From the NCBI GenBank assembly GCA_002068325.1, contig MVZH01000004.1, positions 1 through 52,661 on the forward strand: a DNA stretch of 52,661 bases, in the 5' to 3' direction. The position numbers and the translations under genes are program-made. Positions 43,827 to 52,661 of the stretch are shown here, one piece after another (the first letter of the stretch is position 1; the number at the start of each line of letters is the position of its first letter). The notes under the pieces are model-generated. The model was not told the origin of the DNA and did not search any database. It was given only the letters and a program-made list of their open reading frames with translations. The DNA comes from Lentisphaerae bacterium ADurb.BinA184. Its GTDB lineage: Bacteria > Verrucomicrobiota > Lentisphaeria > Oligosphaerales > MVZH01.

Positions 43827-45349
43827 GGCTTGGCGTCCTGCGTGTCGGCGGCGAGCATGCGGTTGATGGCGGCGGCGGCGCGCCGCCCCTGGCCCATGGC
43901 GAGGATGACAGTGGCGGCGCCCAGCACGATGTCGCCGCCGGCGAAGACCCGGGGGATGCTGGTCTGGCCGTCCTCGCCGGTGATGATGTTGCCCCACTGG
44001 TTGGTCTCCAGCCCGGGCGTGGTCTGCTTGATCAGCGGGTTGGAGTCGTTGCCGATGGCCACCACCACCGTGTCCAGCTCCATGATGAACTCGCTGCCTT
44101 TGACCTCCACCGGCCGCCGCCGCCCCGAGCTGTCGGGCTCGCCCAGCTCGTAGCGCAGCACCTCGATCGCCCGCACCCGGCCGTGCTCGTCGCCGAGCAC
44201 ACCCTTGGCGTTTTGCAGGAGGTGGAAGATCACGCCCTCCTCCTTGGCATGTTCGACCTCCTCGATCCGCGCCGGCATCTCCTTCTCCGTGCGCCGGTAG
44301 ATCAGGTGCACTTCCTCGGCACCCAGCCGCACCGCGGTGCGGGCCGAGTCCATGGCCACGTTGCCGCCCCCCAGCACGGCGACCTTGCGCGAGGAGTAGA
44401 TCGGGGTGGCGGCCCGCCCCTTGTCGTAGGCCCGCATCAGGTTGGCCCGCGTCAGATACTCGTTGGCCGAGAACACACCCACCAGATTCTCGCCCGGGAT
44501 ATGCATGAACTTCGGCAGCCCCGCCCCGGTGCCGATGAACACCGCGTCGTAGCCGTCCTTCGCCATGAGATCCCGCAGCTTGCGCGTCCGCCCCACCACA
44601 AAGTTGGGGATCAGCTCCACCCCCATCCGGCGCAGCGTCTCGACCTCGGTGCGCACAATCGCCTTGGCCAGCCGGAACTCCGGGATGCCGTACAACATGA
44701 CGCCGCCAAACTTGTGGAACGCCTCGTACACGGTCACCGCGTGCCCCTCCCGCCGCACGTCGGCGGCCACCACCAGGCTGGCCGGGCCGCTGCCGATCAC
44801 CGCCACCCGGCGCCCGGTCGGCGGCTTGACCGCCGGCGTCACGATCTCCCCGCGCTCACGCTCCCAGTCCGCGACAAAACGTTCGAGCCGGCCGATGGAC
44901 ACCGACCGGGCCGGATCCTTCAGCGCCTTGCCGACCGTGCACGGCTCCTGGCACTGCGTCTCCTGAGGGCAGACCCGCCCGCACACCGCCGGCAGCAGGC
45001 TGTTGCGCTTGATGATCGCGACCGCCTGCGCAAAGTCGCCGGCGGCGATCGCCTGAACAAAGGCGGGGATGTCAATGGCGACCGGGCAGCCGGCCACGCA
45101 GGGCTTGTTCTTGCACTGCAGGCAGCGCAGGGCTTCGAGGCGGGCCTGTGCCTCCGTATACCCCAACGCCACCTCGGTGATGTTGCGCCGCCGCAGCGCC
45201 GGATCCTGCGAAGGCATCTCCTGCGCCGGGATGGCCAGGCGCTCCTTGGGCTTCAACTCGCGGCCGTCGCGGGTGAGCTGATCGAGCAGCTGCCGCGCCC
45301 GCGCGTCCAGTTCCTGTGGCGAAGGATGGGGCTCTGTCATGTGCGTCAC
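43823..45349 (-). CDS. NfnB-like / NADPH-dependent glutamate synthase-type flavoprotein
   Basis: A 508-residue FAD and iron-sulphur oxidoreductase. The N-terminal Cys motifs (CLQCKNKPCVAGCP and CGRVCPQETQC) bind [4Fe-4S] clusters. GSGPASLVVAADV then YEAFHKFGG binds FAD, and VLGGGNVAMDSARTAVRLGA binds NADPH. Paired with the ferredoxin-reductase-like gene 48 bases upstream, it fits NfnAB/SudAB, which couples NADH, NADPH and ferredoxin by electron bifurcation; a glutamate synthase small-subunit role is the alternative, but no large subunit is present. The start may be 45349 or the ATG at 45340. NrpR and glutamate dehydrogenase nearby tie it to nitrogen metabolism. Confidence 0.87.
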   Translation of the reverse strand: MTHMTEPHPSPQELDARARQLLDQLTRDGRELKPKERLAIPAQEMPSQDPALRRRNITEVALGYTEAQARLEALRCLQCKNKPCVAGCPVAIDIPAFVQAIAAGDFAQAVAIIKRNSLLPAVCGRVCPQETQCQEPCTVGKALKDPARSVSIGRLERFVADWERERGEIVTPAVKPPTGRRVAVIGSGPASLVVAADVRREGHAVTVYEAFHKFGGVMLYGIPEFRLAKAIVRTEVETLRRMGVELIPNFVVGRTRKLRDLMAKDGYDAVFIGTGAGLPKFMHIPGENLVGVFSANEYLTRANLMRAYDKGRAATPIYSSRKVAVLGGGNVAMDSARTAVRLGAEEVHLIYRRTEKEMPARIEEVEHAKEEGVIFHLLQNAKGVLGDEHGRVRAIEVLRYELGEPDSSGRRRPVEVKGSEFIMELDTVVVAIGNDSNPLIKQTTPGLETNQWGNIITGEDGQTSIPRVFAGGDIVLGAATVILAMGQGRRAAAAINRMLAADTQDAKP

Positions 45350-45397
45350 GTGCTGAACCTTGGTTCTACGGGCGGAGTTGTTCAGGTGTCCGGCGTG

Positions 45398-46258
45398 TCA
45401 GGTCCGCTGGTGCGTGTCCAGCCGGCACTGGTGGTCGCGATGCCAGCGGTCGTGGGCGTCCTTCTCCTGTGGCCGGTAGGCGCTCAGGCGGTTGACCAGC
45501 TCGGCGAAGTCAACCTGATGGCCGTCGAACTCGGGGCCATCGACGCACACGAACTTGGTCTTGCCGCCCACCGTGATGCGGCAGCCCCCGCACATCCCCG
45601 TGCCGTCCACCATGATGGTGTTCAGCGACACCACGGTCTTGACGCCGAACGGGCGGGTCGCCTCGGCGCAGAACTTCATCATCAAGGGCGGGCCGATGGC
45701 CACGGCGAGGTCGGGCTTGGGGGTGCGCTGGCAGCACTCCTTCAGCGGCTCGGTCACCAGCGCCTTGCGGCCGTACGAGCCGTCGTCGGTGCACACGATC
45801 AGCTCGTCGGCCAGCCCCCGCATGCGCTCCTCCAGGATCACCAGGCCCTTGGTGCGCGCCCCCAGGATCACCGTCAGCCGGTTGCCGGCCTGCTTGAGCG
45901 CCTGCACAATCGGGAACAGGGGCGCGATGCCGATGCCGCCGCCGAGGCACACCGCCGTGCCGAAGTTCTCGATGTGCGTCGGCGTGCCCAAGGGGCCGAG
46001 CACGGCCGCCACCGAGTCGCCGGGTTCGAGGCCGGCCAGGGCGTCGGTCGTCTGCCCGACCCGCTGGAAGATGATCGTGATCGAACCCTCGCCCACGTCG
46101 GCGTCGGCAATGGTCAGCGGGATCCGCTCGCCAAACTCCTCGTCCACCGAGAGGATGACAAACTGCCCGGCCCGCCGCTCCTCCGCGATCAACGGGGCGC
46201 GCAGACGCATTAGGAACACGTCCTGCGAGAGCTGTTCCTTGTGGAGGACTGCATTCAT
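45398..46258 (-). CDS. NfnA-like / PyrK-like FAD-NAD(P) oxidoreductase subunit
   Basis: A 286-residue ferredoxin-NADP-reductase-type protein. The FAD-binding region (AGQFVILSVDEEFGERIPLT in parts) and the NAD-binding start GTAVCLGGGIGIAPLFP are clear. The C-terminal Cys group (MCGGCRITVGGKTKFVCVDGP, in pieces) binds a [2Fe-2S] cluster as in PyrK and NfnA. The start at 46258 is preferred because AGGAA lies 8 bases upstream; the ATG at 46282 lacks a site. It follows nrpR by 57 bases and precedes the NfnB-like gene by 48, making an operon. Confidence 0.87.
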   Translation of the reverse strand: MNAVLHKEQLSQDVFLMRLRAPLIAEERRAGQFVILSVDEEFGERIPLTIADADVGEGSITIIFQRVGQTTDALAGLEPGDSVAAVLGPLGTPTHIENFGTAVCLGGGIGIAPLFPIVQALKQAGNRLTVILGARTKGLVILEERMRGLADELIVCTDDGSYGRKALVTEPLKECCQRTPKPDLAVAIGPPLMMKFCAEATRPFGVKTVVSLNTIMVDGTGMCGGCRITVGGKTKFVCVDGPEFDGHQVDFAELVNRLSAYRPQEKDAHDRWHRDHQCRLDTHQRT

Positions 46259-46315
46259 CGTGCCGATTCCTGTCGTTGCCATGCCGCCGGGGCCGGCTTG
46301 CCGCCGCGCAGGCCT

Positions 46316-47293
46316 CTACCGCTCAACCAGTTCGAGGGCGGCGGCCTGCAGATCACGGTAATGGATGAGACGCTTGAAGTCGCACAGGGCGCACAGCGCC
46401 CGGTTGCTCGTCGGAATCCCCGCCTCCTCAATCGCCGCCGCCGGGTTCAGCCCGCCCAGGATCACCATCCCCGTGCGGCCCTGCGCCACCGGAAGGTCGA
46501 ACAGCGGACGGTTCGGCTTGCCGATCACCAGGATGCCGTCCAGCTCGCGCTCCCGCAACCGGTCGAAACTTGCCCCCACGCGCCCGTTGCCGGTGATCGC
46601 CGCCCCGTGCACATCAGTCAGGCGCGCCTTGATGAAGACTTCGAGCGGATCCAACGTCGTGCCCTCATAGGCGATCAGCTCGGTGAAACGGGCCGGCCGC
46701 CGGTCCGCCATCTCAAGCAGGCCGCCAAACCGCGCCAACGCCGGGATCCGACGGCCAAGCAATACGCCGTTCACCGTCACGCTGCAGATCGTGCCGATGC
46801 CGACCTGGCTCTCCGGAACCGTCAGCGTCCCGACCCGCTCCCCCGGCGCGAACAAGGCCACATAGCGGCCCATCCCCAGGCCGGCCCGGAAGACCACGGT
46901 CATCTCGCGGACTGCATGCAGGAGATTGGCCCGGCTGATCAGCGTGACGTTGAGGACAATCCGCCCCTCGCCGCGCTCCACATCGTAGTCCATCTGCCAC
47001 GCCAGCGTATCCACCCGCGCCGCGGTGAAGCCCAGCCGGTCGAGCGTCACCGTGCCCTCCACCTCCAACACCCCGCCCGGCGTGATCGCCTGGCCACCGT
47101 GCCGGCCGCGCTTGGCCGCCGCCACCCACCCCGCCCTGGCCATCCGCTGCAGGCACAGCCGCACGGTGCGCGGGCTCAGATCCAGCCCGTAGCCCGCAAT
47201 CCGGTCGGCAATCTCGGCGCTGCTCAGCGGCGCCGCCGCGTCACGCAACACCCGCAGGATCGCGACCTTGTGCCGGGGGGAAATCTCACTCAT
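46316..47293 (-). CDS. nrpR: NrpR-type nitrogen regulator (winged helix plus DUF128)
   Basis: A 325-residue regulator. Residues 1-~65 form a winged helix (KVAILRVLRDAAAPLSSAEIADRI and SPRTVRLCLQRMARAGWV, in pieces). The rest is one NRD/DUF128 domain, with TVPESQVGIGTICSVTVNGVLLGRRIPALARFGGLLEM and a final GGLNPAAAIEEAGI (in pieces). In methanogens NrpR represses nitrogen-assimilation genes and is released by 2-oxoglutarate; bacterial single-domain forms are less studied. It heads the leftward nfnAB-like operon and faces gdhA. The ATG at 47293 starts MSEISPRHK; a longer frame upstream lies in the control region. Confidence 0.87.
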   Translation of the reverse strand: MSEISPRHKVAILRVLRDAAAPLSSAEIADRIAGYGLDLSPRTVRLCLQRMARAGWVAAAKRGRHGGQAITPGGVLEVEGTVTLDRLGFTAARVDTLAWQMDYDVERGEGRIVLNVTLISRANLLHAVREMTVVFRAGLGMGRYVALFAPGERVGTLTVPESQVGIGTICSVTVNGVLLGRRIPALARFGGLLEMADRRPARFTELIAYEGTTLDPLEVFIKARLTDVHGAAITGNGRVGASFDRLRERELDGILVIGKPNRPLFDLPVAQGRTGMVILGGLNPAAAIEEAGIPTSNRALCALCDFKRLIHYRDLQAAALELVER

Positions 47294-47329
47294 CGTCAGA
47301 CGGTATGCCACAACAGGGCGGCAAGCCTG

Positions 47330-47397
47330 CCAATATTGGACAGCCTTGCACGGCCTGCCGCAAACCAATACTATACCACCCGCCGCCCGGCGTTCAA
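47330..47397 (-). promoter_or_regulatory. nrpR promoter with CCAAT half-sites
   Basis: On the minus strand, TTGAAC (47392-47397) and TATAGT (47370-47375) are 16 bases apart. ATTGG overlaps the end of the -10 (47365-47369, complement), and the palindrome CCAATATTGG lies at 47330-47339, about 30 bases downstream. These arms resemble those of the gdhA dyads, which would suit autoregulation. Confidence 0.5.
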
Positions 47398-47422
47398 CCG
47401 CGTGGCTGCGCGAAAACCGTAG

Positions 47423-49165
<1,743 letters not shown>

Positions 49166-49191
49166 GTCCGCCCGCCCCGCCGCCCGGGCCC

Positions 49192-49550
49192 GTTCGTGAA
49201 AACGCGGGCGTTTTCGCGAACTCCGCAGACCGCGGGGTCTGTCCCTCGCCGCACGCGGCTTGGACGTGAGGGCTGAGGGACGAAAGCTGAGGGCTGAGGG
49301 AGGGGCGGCAAGGTGCGCGGAGCATGCCCGCAGACCGCGGCGTCGGAGTCGGGCCTGTTCGTGAAAACGCGGGCGTTTTCGCGAACTCCGCAGACCGCGG
49401 GGTCTGTCCCCCGGCTCACGCGGGCCATCCTCCCACAGCCTGCCCCCCGGCGGCGTCCGGGCGACTCCCCGAGGCCAGGCCTGTGCGTGAAAACGCACGC
49501 GTTTTCACGCACTCCCGGGCAGGCAATACCCTCTTCTTGGGGTCTGTCCC
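49192..49550 (+). repeat. Three dispersed GTTCGTGAAAAC palindromes with GGGGTCTGTCCC tails
   Basis: Positions 49192-49245 and 49357-49410 are identical over 54 bases: a hairpin (arms GTTCGTGAAAACG and CGTTTTCGCGAAC) and then CCGCGGGGTCTGTCCC. A third, at 49483-49512, has near-perfect arms (GTGCGTGAAAACG/CGTTTTCACGCAC) and its GGGGTCTGTCCC tail at 49539-49550. They belong with the array at 20721-21105. The gap 49166-49669 has no gene. The hairpins could also act as transcription barriers after gdhA, but no T-tract follows. Confidence 0.82.
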
Positions 49551-49669
49551 TGAGGGGGCGGCGCCGTCGGCTCCGGCGTTCCGTGAAGCGGGCGGGGGCT
49601 TGCCTTCCGGCGTGAAGCCTCTATGGTTGCGTCGAGCGGCCGGGGCGGCCGCGTACGGAGGCACGGACC

Positions 49670-50110
49670 ATGGCAAAGGTACTGGTTGTCTACTGCAGTT
49701 TGTCGGGGAATACAAAGGCGGCGGCGGAGGCGGTTGCCGCCGGTGCCCGCGAGGCCGGCGCCCGCGTCGCCGTGAAGACGGGTGCCGAGGCGGTGCCGGA
49801 GGATCTGACGGCCTGCGACGCCGTCGCCTTGGGTTCCTATGACGCCTTCAGCTACATGGGGGGCGGGCTGAAGGACTTCCTGGACCGGGCGTTCTACCCG
49901 ACCCAGGGGCAGGTTCAGGACAAGCCGTACGCGGCCTTCCTCACGCACGGCGGGGGCGGGAAGGCGGCCGGGAGCATCGAGGAGGTTGCCAAGGCCTTCA
50001 GGCTGAAGCCGGTGTGCGCGCCCGTCCTGGTGAAGAACCGGCCCGAGGGCGGCGCCGTCGCCGAGCTCAAGGCGCTTGGCGCCCGGCTGGCCGCCGCGGC
50101 CGGGAAGTGA
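49670..50110 (+). CDS. Flavodoxin-like protein
   Basis: A 146-residue FMN-binding electron carrier. The phosphate-binding loop SLSGNTKAAAEAV follows the first strand (VLVVYC), and the second and third FMN loops are likely at GSYDAFSYMGGGLKDFL and THGGGGKAAGSI. It is a short-chain flavodoxin, perhaps of the family that includes NAD(P)H-reductase-like and menaquinone-linked members. It ends 6 bases before the racemase gene, so the two form an operon. It could exchange electrons with the NfnAB-like complex, but no direct link is visible. Confidence 0.87.
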   Translation: MAKVLVVYCSLSGNTKAAAEAVAAGAREAGARVAVKTGAEAVPEDLTACDAVALGSYDAFSYMGGGLKDFLDRAFYPTQGQVQDKPYAAFLTHGGGGKAAGSIEEVAKAFRLKPVCAPVLVKNRPEGGAVAELKALGARLAAAAGK

Positions 50111-50116
50111 TGGATC

Positions 50117-50806
50117 ATGGCGAGGCACATCGGCATTGTCGCCTGCAGCGCGGAGGGTGCGGCGCTGTGCTACCGGACGCTGTGCGCCGAGGCCCCGGCC
50201 CTGATGGGCGAGCACATGCACCCCGAAGTCTCGATGCACACGCATCCTCTGGGTGAGTACATGCCTCCGATCCGTCGCGGCGACTGGGGGGCGGTGGCCG
50301 GACTGATGCTGTCCTCGGTCCGGAAGCTGGCCGCCGTCGGGGCGGAGTTTGCGATCTGCCCGGACAACACGATCCACCAGGCCTTTCCGCTCGTTGTCGG
50401 CGCCTCGCCGATCCCGTGGCTCCACATTGCCGAGGCGGTGGCGCGCGAGGCCCTCGCCCGCGGGCACCACTGCCTGGGGATCACGGGGACGAAGTACCTG
50501 ATGACCGGCCCGGTCTACCCGGAAACCCTCCGCCGCTTCGGCCTGTCCTGCCAGGTTCCGGACGCAGGCGACCGTGAGCGCCTCGACGGCATCATCTTCC
50601 GCGAGCTGGTCAACGGCGTCTTCACCGAGGAATCACGCCGTTTCTTCAACACCCTTGCCGACCGGCTGAAGGGCATGGGATGCGAGGCGGTGGTCCTGGG
50701 CTGCACCGAGATCCCCCTTCTGGTGAACCCGGACGACTGCCCTCTGCCGACGTTGGACTCGACCCGTCTGCTGGCCCGGGCCGCGCTGCGCGAAGCGCTG
50801 GCCTGA
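50117..50806 (+). CDS. Aspartate/glutamate racemase-family protein
   Basis: A 229-residue PLP-independent amino-acid racemase homologue. Family signs are the start IGIVACSAEGAALCY, the first catalytic Cys in AICPDNTIH (residue ~80) and the second in LGCTEIPLL (~195). PDNT instead of the usual CNT puts the Cys two residues earlier than in MurI or aspartate racemase; relatives with this pattern exist, but the substrate is uncertain. It is cotranscribed with the flavodoxin gene and converges with the kinase gene 90 bases away. Confidence 0.8.
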   Translation: MARHIGIVACSAEGAALCYRTLCAEAPALMGEHMHPEVSMHTHPLGEYMPPIRRGDWGAVAGLMLSSVRKLAAVGAEFAICPDNTIHQAFPLVVGASPIPWLHIAEAVAREALARGHHCLGITGTKYLMTGPVYPETLRRFGLSCQVPDAGDRERLDGIIFRELVNGVFTEESRRFFNTLADRLKGMGCEAVVLGCTEIPLLVNPDDCPLPTLDSTRLLARAALREALA

Positions 50807-50896
50807 AAGCCGCAAAGCTGCAGCACGGCCCCGCCGCGGGCGGGCCCCACACGGCTGCGGCCGGGCAAAGCACTGCCCCCGCCAGCCCTCGCCGTG

Positions 50897-52661
50897 TCAC
50901 TCCAGCCCGATCTCCATTCCGCGGTCGTTGATGGCGTAGTCGTAGAGGTGGGGTTCGCCCTCGAAGCGGATGCGGCCGCGGCACTCGTCCATGGCGGTGC
51001 GGCAGGCGCGGTCGAAGGCGTCTGCGAAGTCCGCAGCCGGGACGTCGTCGGGGTCTATCCAGAAGCATCCGCCGGCGCCGCCGCGGGCGCCGGACGCATC
51101 GAAATCCACGCGGGCGGGGGCGAGGGCCTGGCGGACGAGTTCGACGACGCGTTCGATGTAGGGGTTGGTGGCCTTGGGCGAGATGGCGCAGCGGTTGAGC
51201 CAGTCGGCGGACTCGACCGGGCCCATGCGCTCGATGGTGCCGCCTTCGAGATTGGCGATCTGTTCCTGCACGAGGCGGCGGGTTCTCATGCGCGCTTCGT
51301 AGACGCTGGCCAGTCGCATCACCCACAGCCCGGTGAACTGCCAGGCGGCGGCCTGCGAGGGCTGGCGGTAGCAGCCGTCGGTGAGCTGGAGGCGGCGGAC
51401 GAGTTCGGCGCGGGCGGCCGGGCTGACTTCGAGCGGCCGGTAGGCGGGCAGGAAATCGCCGGGCGCGGCGGTGAGCAGCTTGATGCCCGGGAAGATGACG
51501 CACGGATCCTGCCAGCCGCCGAGCGCGCCGATGAGCTGTTCGACCAGCAGGACGCGGGCGATGACCAGCATCCGCTCGTCGTCCGGCATCGCGGTCAGCG
51601 GCGCCCGCGACTGGCCGGTGAACTTGACGAGGGCGGCGACGAGGGCGGCGGCGATCGCGCTGGAGGTGCCCGTTCCCGAGCCGACCGGGACGCCGCGCAC
51701 GTCGGTGACGATCTCCAGGCCGCCGCCGAGCCGTTCGAGGAAGGCGGCCAGCGGCGGGGCGTCGGGGCGGCCGCGCAGGGACGGCGGGACGATGCCGGCG
51801 GCGACCACGGCGGCCTTCGAGAGGCGGATCCATTCCCCGGCGCCGACGGGGGCGAGGGAGAAGACTTCTGTCACGGAGGTGATGTCGGTGGGCGGCACCG
51901 CCTTGTCGATCGAACCCAGCCGCAGGACCGGTTCGGGCAGGCGACGGACGTGGACGCGGATCGGGTAGTCGTGGCGCCCGCTCTCGGCGTCGCGCAGGAG
52001 GATGGAGACGTGGATGATGGTGGCGCCGATGTCCTGGGCGACGAGGACGTGGTCGTTGCCAACGCAGCTGTCCAGTTCGATGCGCAGGCCGGTTTTCACG
52101 CACAGGGTGGTGTTGGCGAGGGGTTGCGGGATGCGCAGCCTGTAGTCGTCGAGCCCGTTGGCGAAGCGGAGTCCGCGGGCGTCGAGGGCGGCGGCGAGTT
52201 TCTGTTCGATGCCTTGGACGTAGAGTTCGCGGGCCTGGGCGTAGTAGCGGTCGGCGCGGGGGTTGTCGGGGGCCAGCCCGGAGCGGATGTAGACCGTGCC
52301 GCCGTCCTCGGGCGCGTCGGCGTGGTAGAGTCCGAACAGGATCATGAGGGCGCGGTAGCGGTGGAAGTGTGGGCGGTCGGGGGAGGCGGCCAGTTGTTCG
52401 GTGGCGCGGACCACCGTTTCGGCCTCGGGGGCCGGGAGGCCGTTGAAGAGGGCGTTGGCATCAACATCGAGGTCGTGGGCGATGAGGGTTGTGAGGAGGG
52501 CGGCGAGGTGGCGGGGGCGGTCGGTGCGGCCGGCCAGGAGGGTGGCGATGAGGCGTGCGTCCGGGTTGCCGCAGGTGGCCAGGGGGAGTTCGCGTGCGAG
52601 GTCGGCGTTCAGCCACTGGCGGGCCTGTTGCTCCGCGTCGGCGGCGTGGCCGGTCTGGCGT
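50897..52661 (-). CDS. GHMP kinase, fucokinase-like (partial at right edge)
   Basis: At least 587 residues of a longer protein whose start lies beyond the window; the frame is open to 52661 with coding-like sequence (LNADLARELPLATCGNPDAR). The GHMP ATP-binding motif is GVPVGSGTGTSSAIAAALVAAL (in pieces, ~270 residues from the stop side of centre). Before it lie beta-rich segments, and after it the C-terminal GHMP domain, including GAGGCFWIDPDD as motif 3. The length and layout fit L-fucokinase, often fused to fucose-1-phosphate guanylyltransferase; other sugar-1-kinases are possible. It would phosphorylate a sugar released by glycan degradation. Confidence 0.78.
   Translation of the reverse strand, partial: RQTGHAADAEQQARQWLNADLARELPLATCGNPDARLIATLLAGRTDRPRHLAALLTTLIAHDLDVDANALFNGLPAPEAETVVRATEQLAASPDRPHFHRYRALMILFGLYHADAPEDGGTVYIRSGLAPDNPRADRYYAQARELYVQGIEQKLAAALDARGLRFANGLDDYRLRIPQPLANTTLCVKTGLRIELDSCVGNDHVLVAQDIGATIIHVSILLRDAESGRHDYPIRVHVRRLPEPVLRLGSIDKAVPPTDITSVTEVFSLAPVGAGEWIRLSKAAVVAAGIVPPSLRGRPDAPPLAAFLERLGGGLEIVTDVRGVPVGSGTGTSSAIAAALVAALVKFTGQSRAPLTAMPDDERMLVIARVLLVEQLIGALGGWQDPCVIFPGIKLLTAAPGDFLPAYRPLEVSPAARAELVRRLQLTDGCYRQPSQAAAWQFTGLWVMRLASVYEARMRTRRLVQEQIANLEGGTIERMGPVESADWLNRCAISPKATNPYIERVVELVRQALAPARVDFDASGARGGAGGCFWIDPDDVPAADFADAFDRACRTAMDECRGRIRFEGEPHLYDYAINDRGMEIGLE

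Noticed and set aside
49166..49300. Rho-independent terminator after gdhA
   Set aside because: A strong hairpin is present at 49192, but it has no T-tract and recurs elsewhere as a dispersed repeat.

Overview
The window is a GC-rich bacterial chromosome segment with long non-coding gaps, dispersed palindromic repeats, very large exported proteins, a PEP-CTERM protein, a UroD-like protein, a DUF6259-type glycosidase-like protein and a single-domain NrpR regulator. Together these point to the PVC group (Planctomycetota, Lentisphaerota, Kiritimatiellota) or a neighbouring uncultured lineage. No rRNA, tRNA, CRISPR array or phage was seen, and the phylum cannot be fixed from this window.

Layout. 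0-2.3 kb: a mobile-element scar with a long integron-type tyrosine recombinase facing the last ~50 codons of a serine recombinase and its intact accessory gene. 2.6-3.9 kb: a PadR regulator and an exported low-molecular-weight phosphatase-like protein. 4.4-9.5 kb: a UroD-like protein and a 1304-aa exported protein. 9.5-10.1 kb: decayed DNA (an ABC ATPase fragment, a MITE-like element and a lone signal-peptide ORF). 10.1-17.7 kb: a minus-strand run of GT4 glycosyltransferase, frameshifted asparagine synthase, B12-radical SAM protein, one peptide-type ABC permease and a double ABC ATPase. 18.6-26.1 kb: a plus-strand set for glycan use (DUF6259 protein, Gfo/Idh/MocA oxidoreductase, NHL-type lipoprotein). 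26.2-27.7 kb: a 5'-truncated PEP-CTERM gene next to the best-preserved MITE copy. 27.7-33.7 kb: an MsbA-like exporter and a 1318-aa exported protein. 33.8-36.6 kb: PyrD, a rhomboid protease and a GNAT acetyltransferase.

37-43 kb holds the most interesting module. A lysine 2,3-aminomutase, two consecutive ATP-grasp ligases and a small protein lie behind a near-consensus sigma-54 promoter, directly downstream of a sigma-54 activator gene. The GNAT gene lies just beyond on the same strand. I infer a dedicated pathway that makes beta-lysine and joins it to another acid or amine.

43-49 kb is a nitrogen/redox module. NrpR, NfnA-like and NfnB-like proteins and a HAD hydrolase run leftward, and NADP-type glutamate dehydrogenase runs rightward from the other side of a ~510-bp control region. 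That region has two strong promoters and two matching TTGG-N10-CCAA dyads around the gdhA promoter. 49.7-52.7 kb: flavodoxin, an aspartate/glutamate racemase-like protein, and the C-terminal part of a fucokinase-like GHMP kinase that runs off the right edge.

Three repeat families fill the gaps: a ~215-bp MITE-like element with two covarying hairpins, a GTTCGTGAAAAC palindrome with a GGGGTCTGTCCC tail, and short tandem or duplicated tracts around the ATP-grasp genes.
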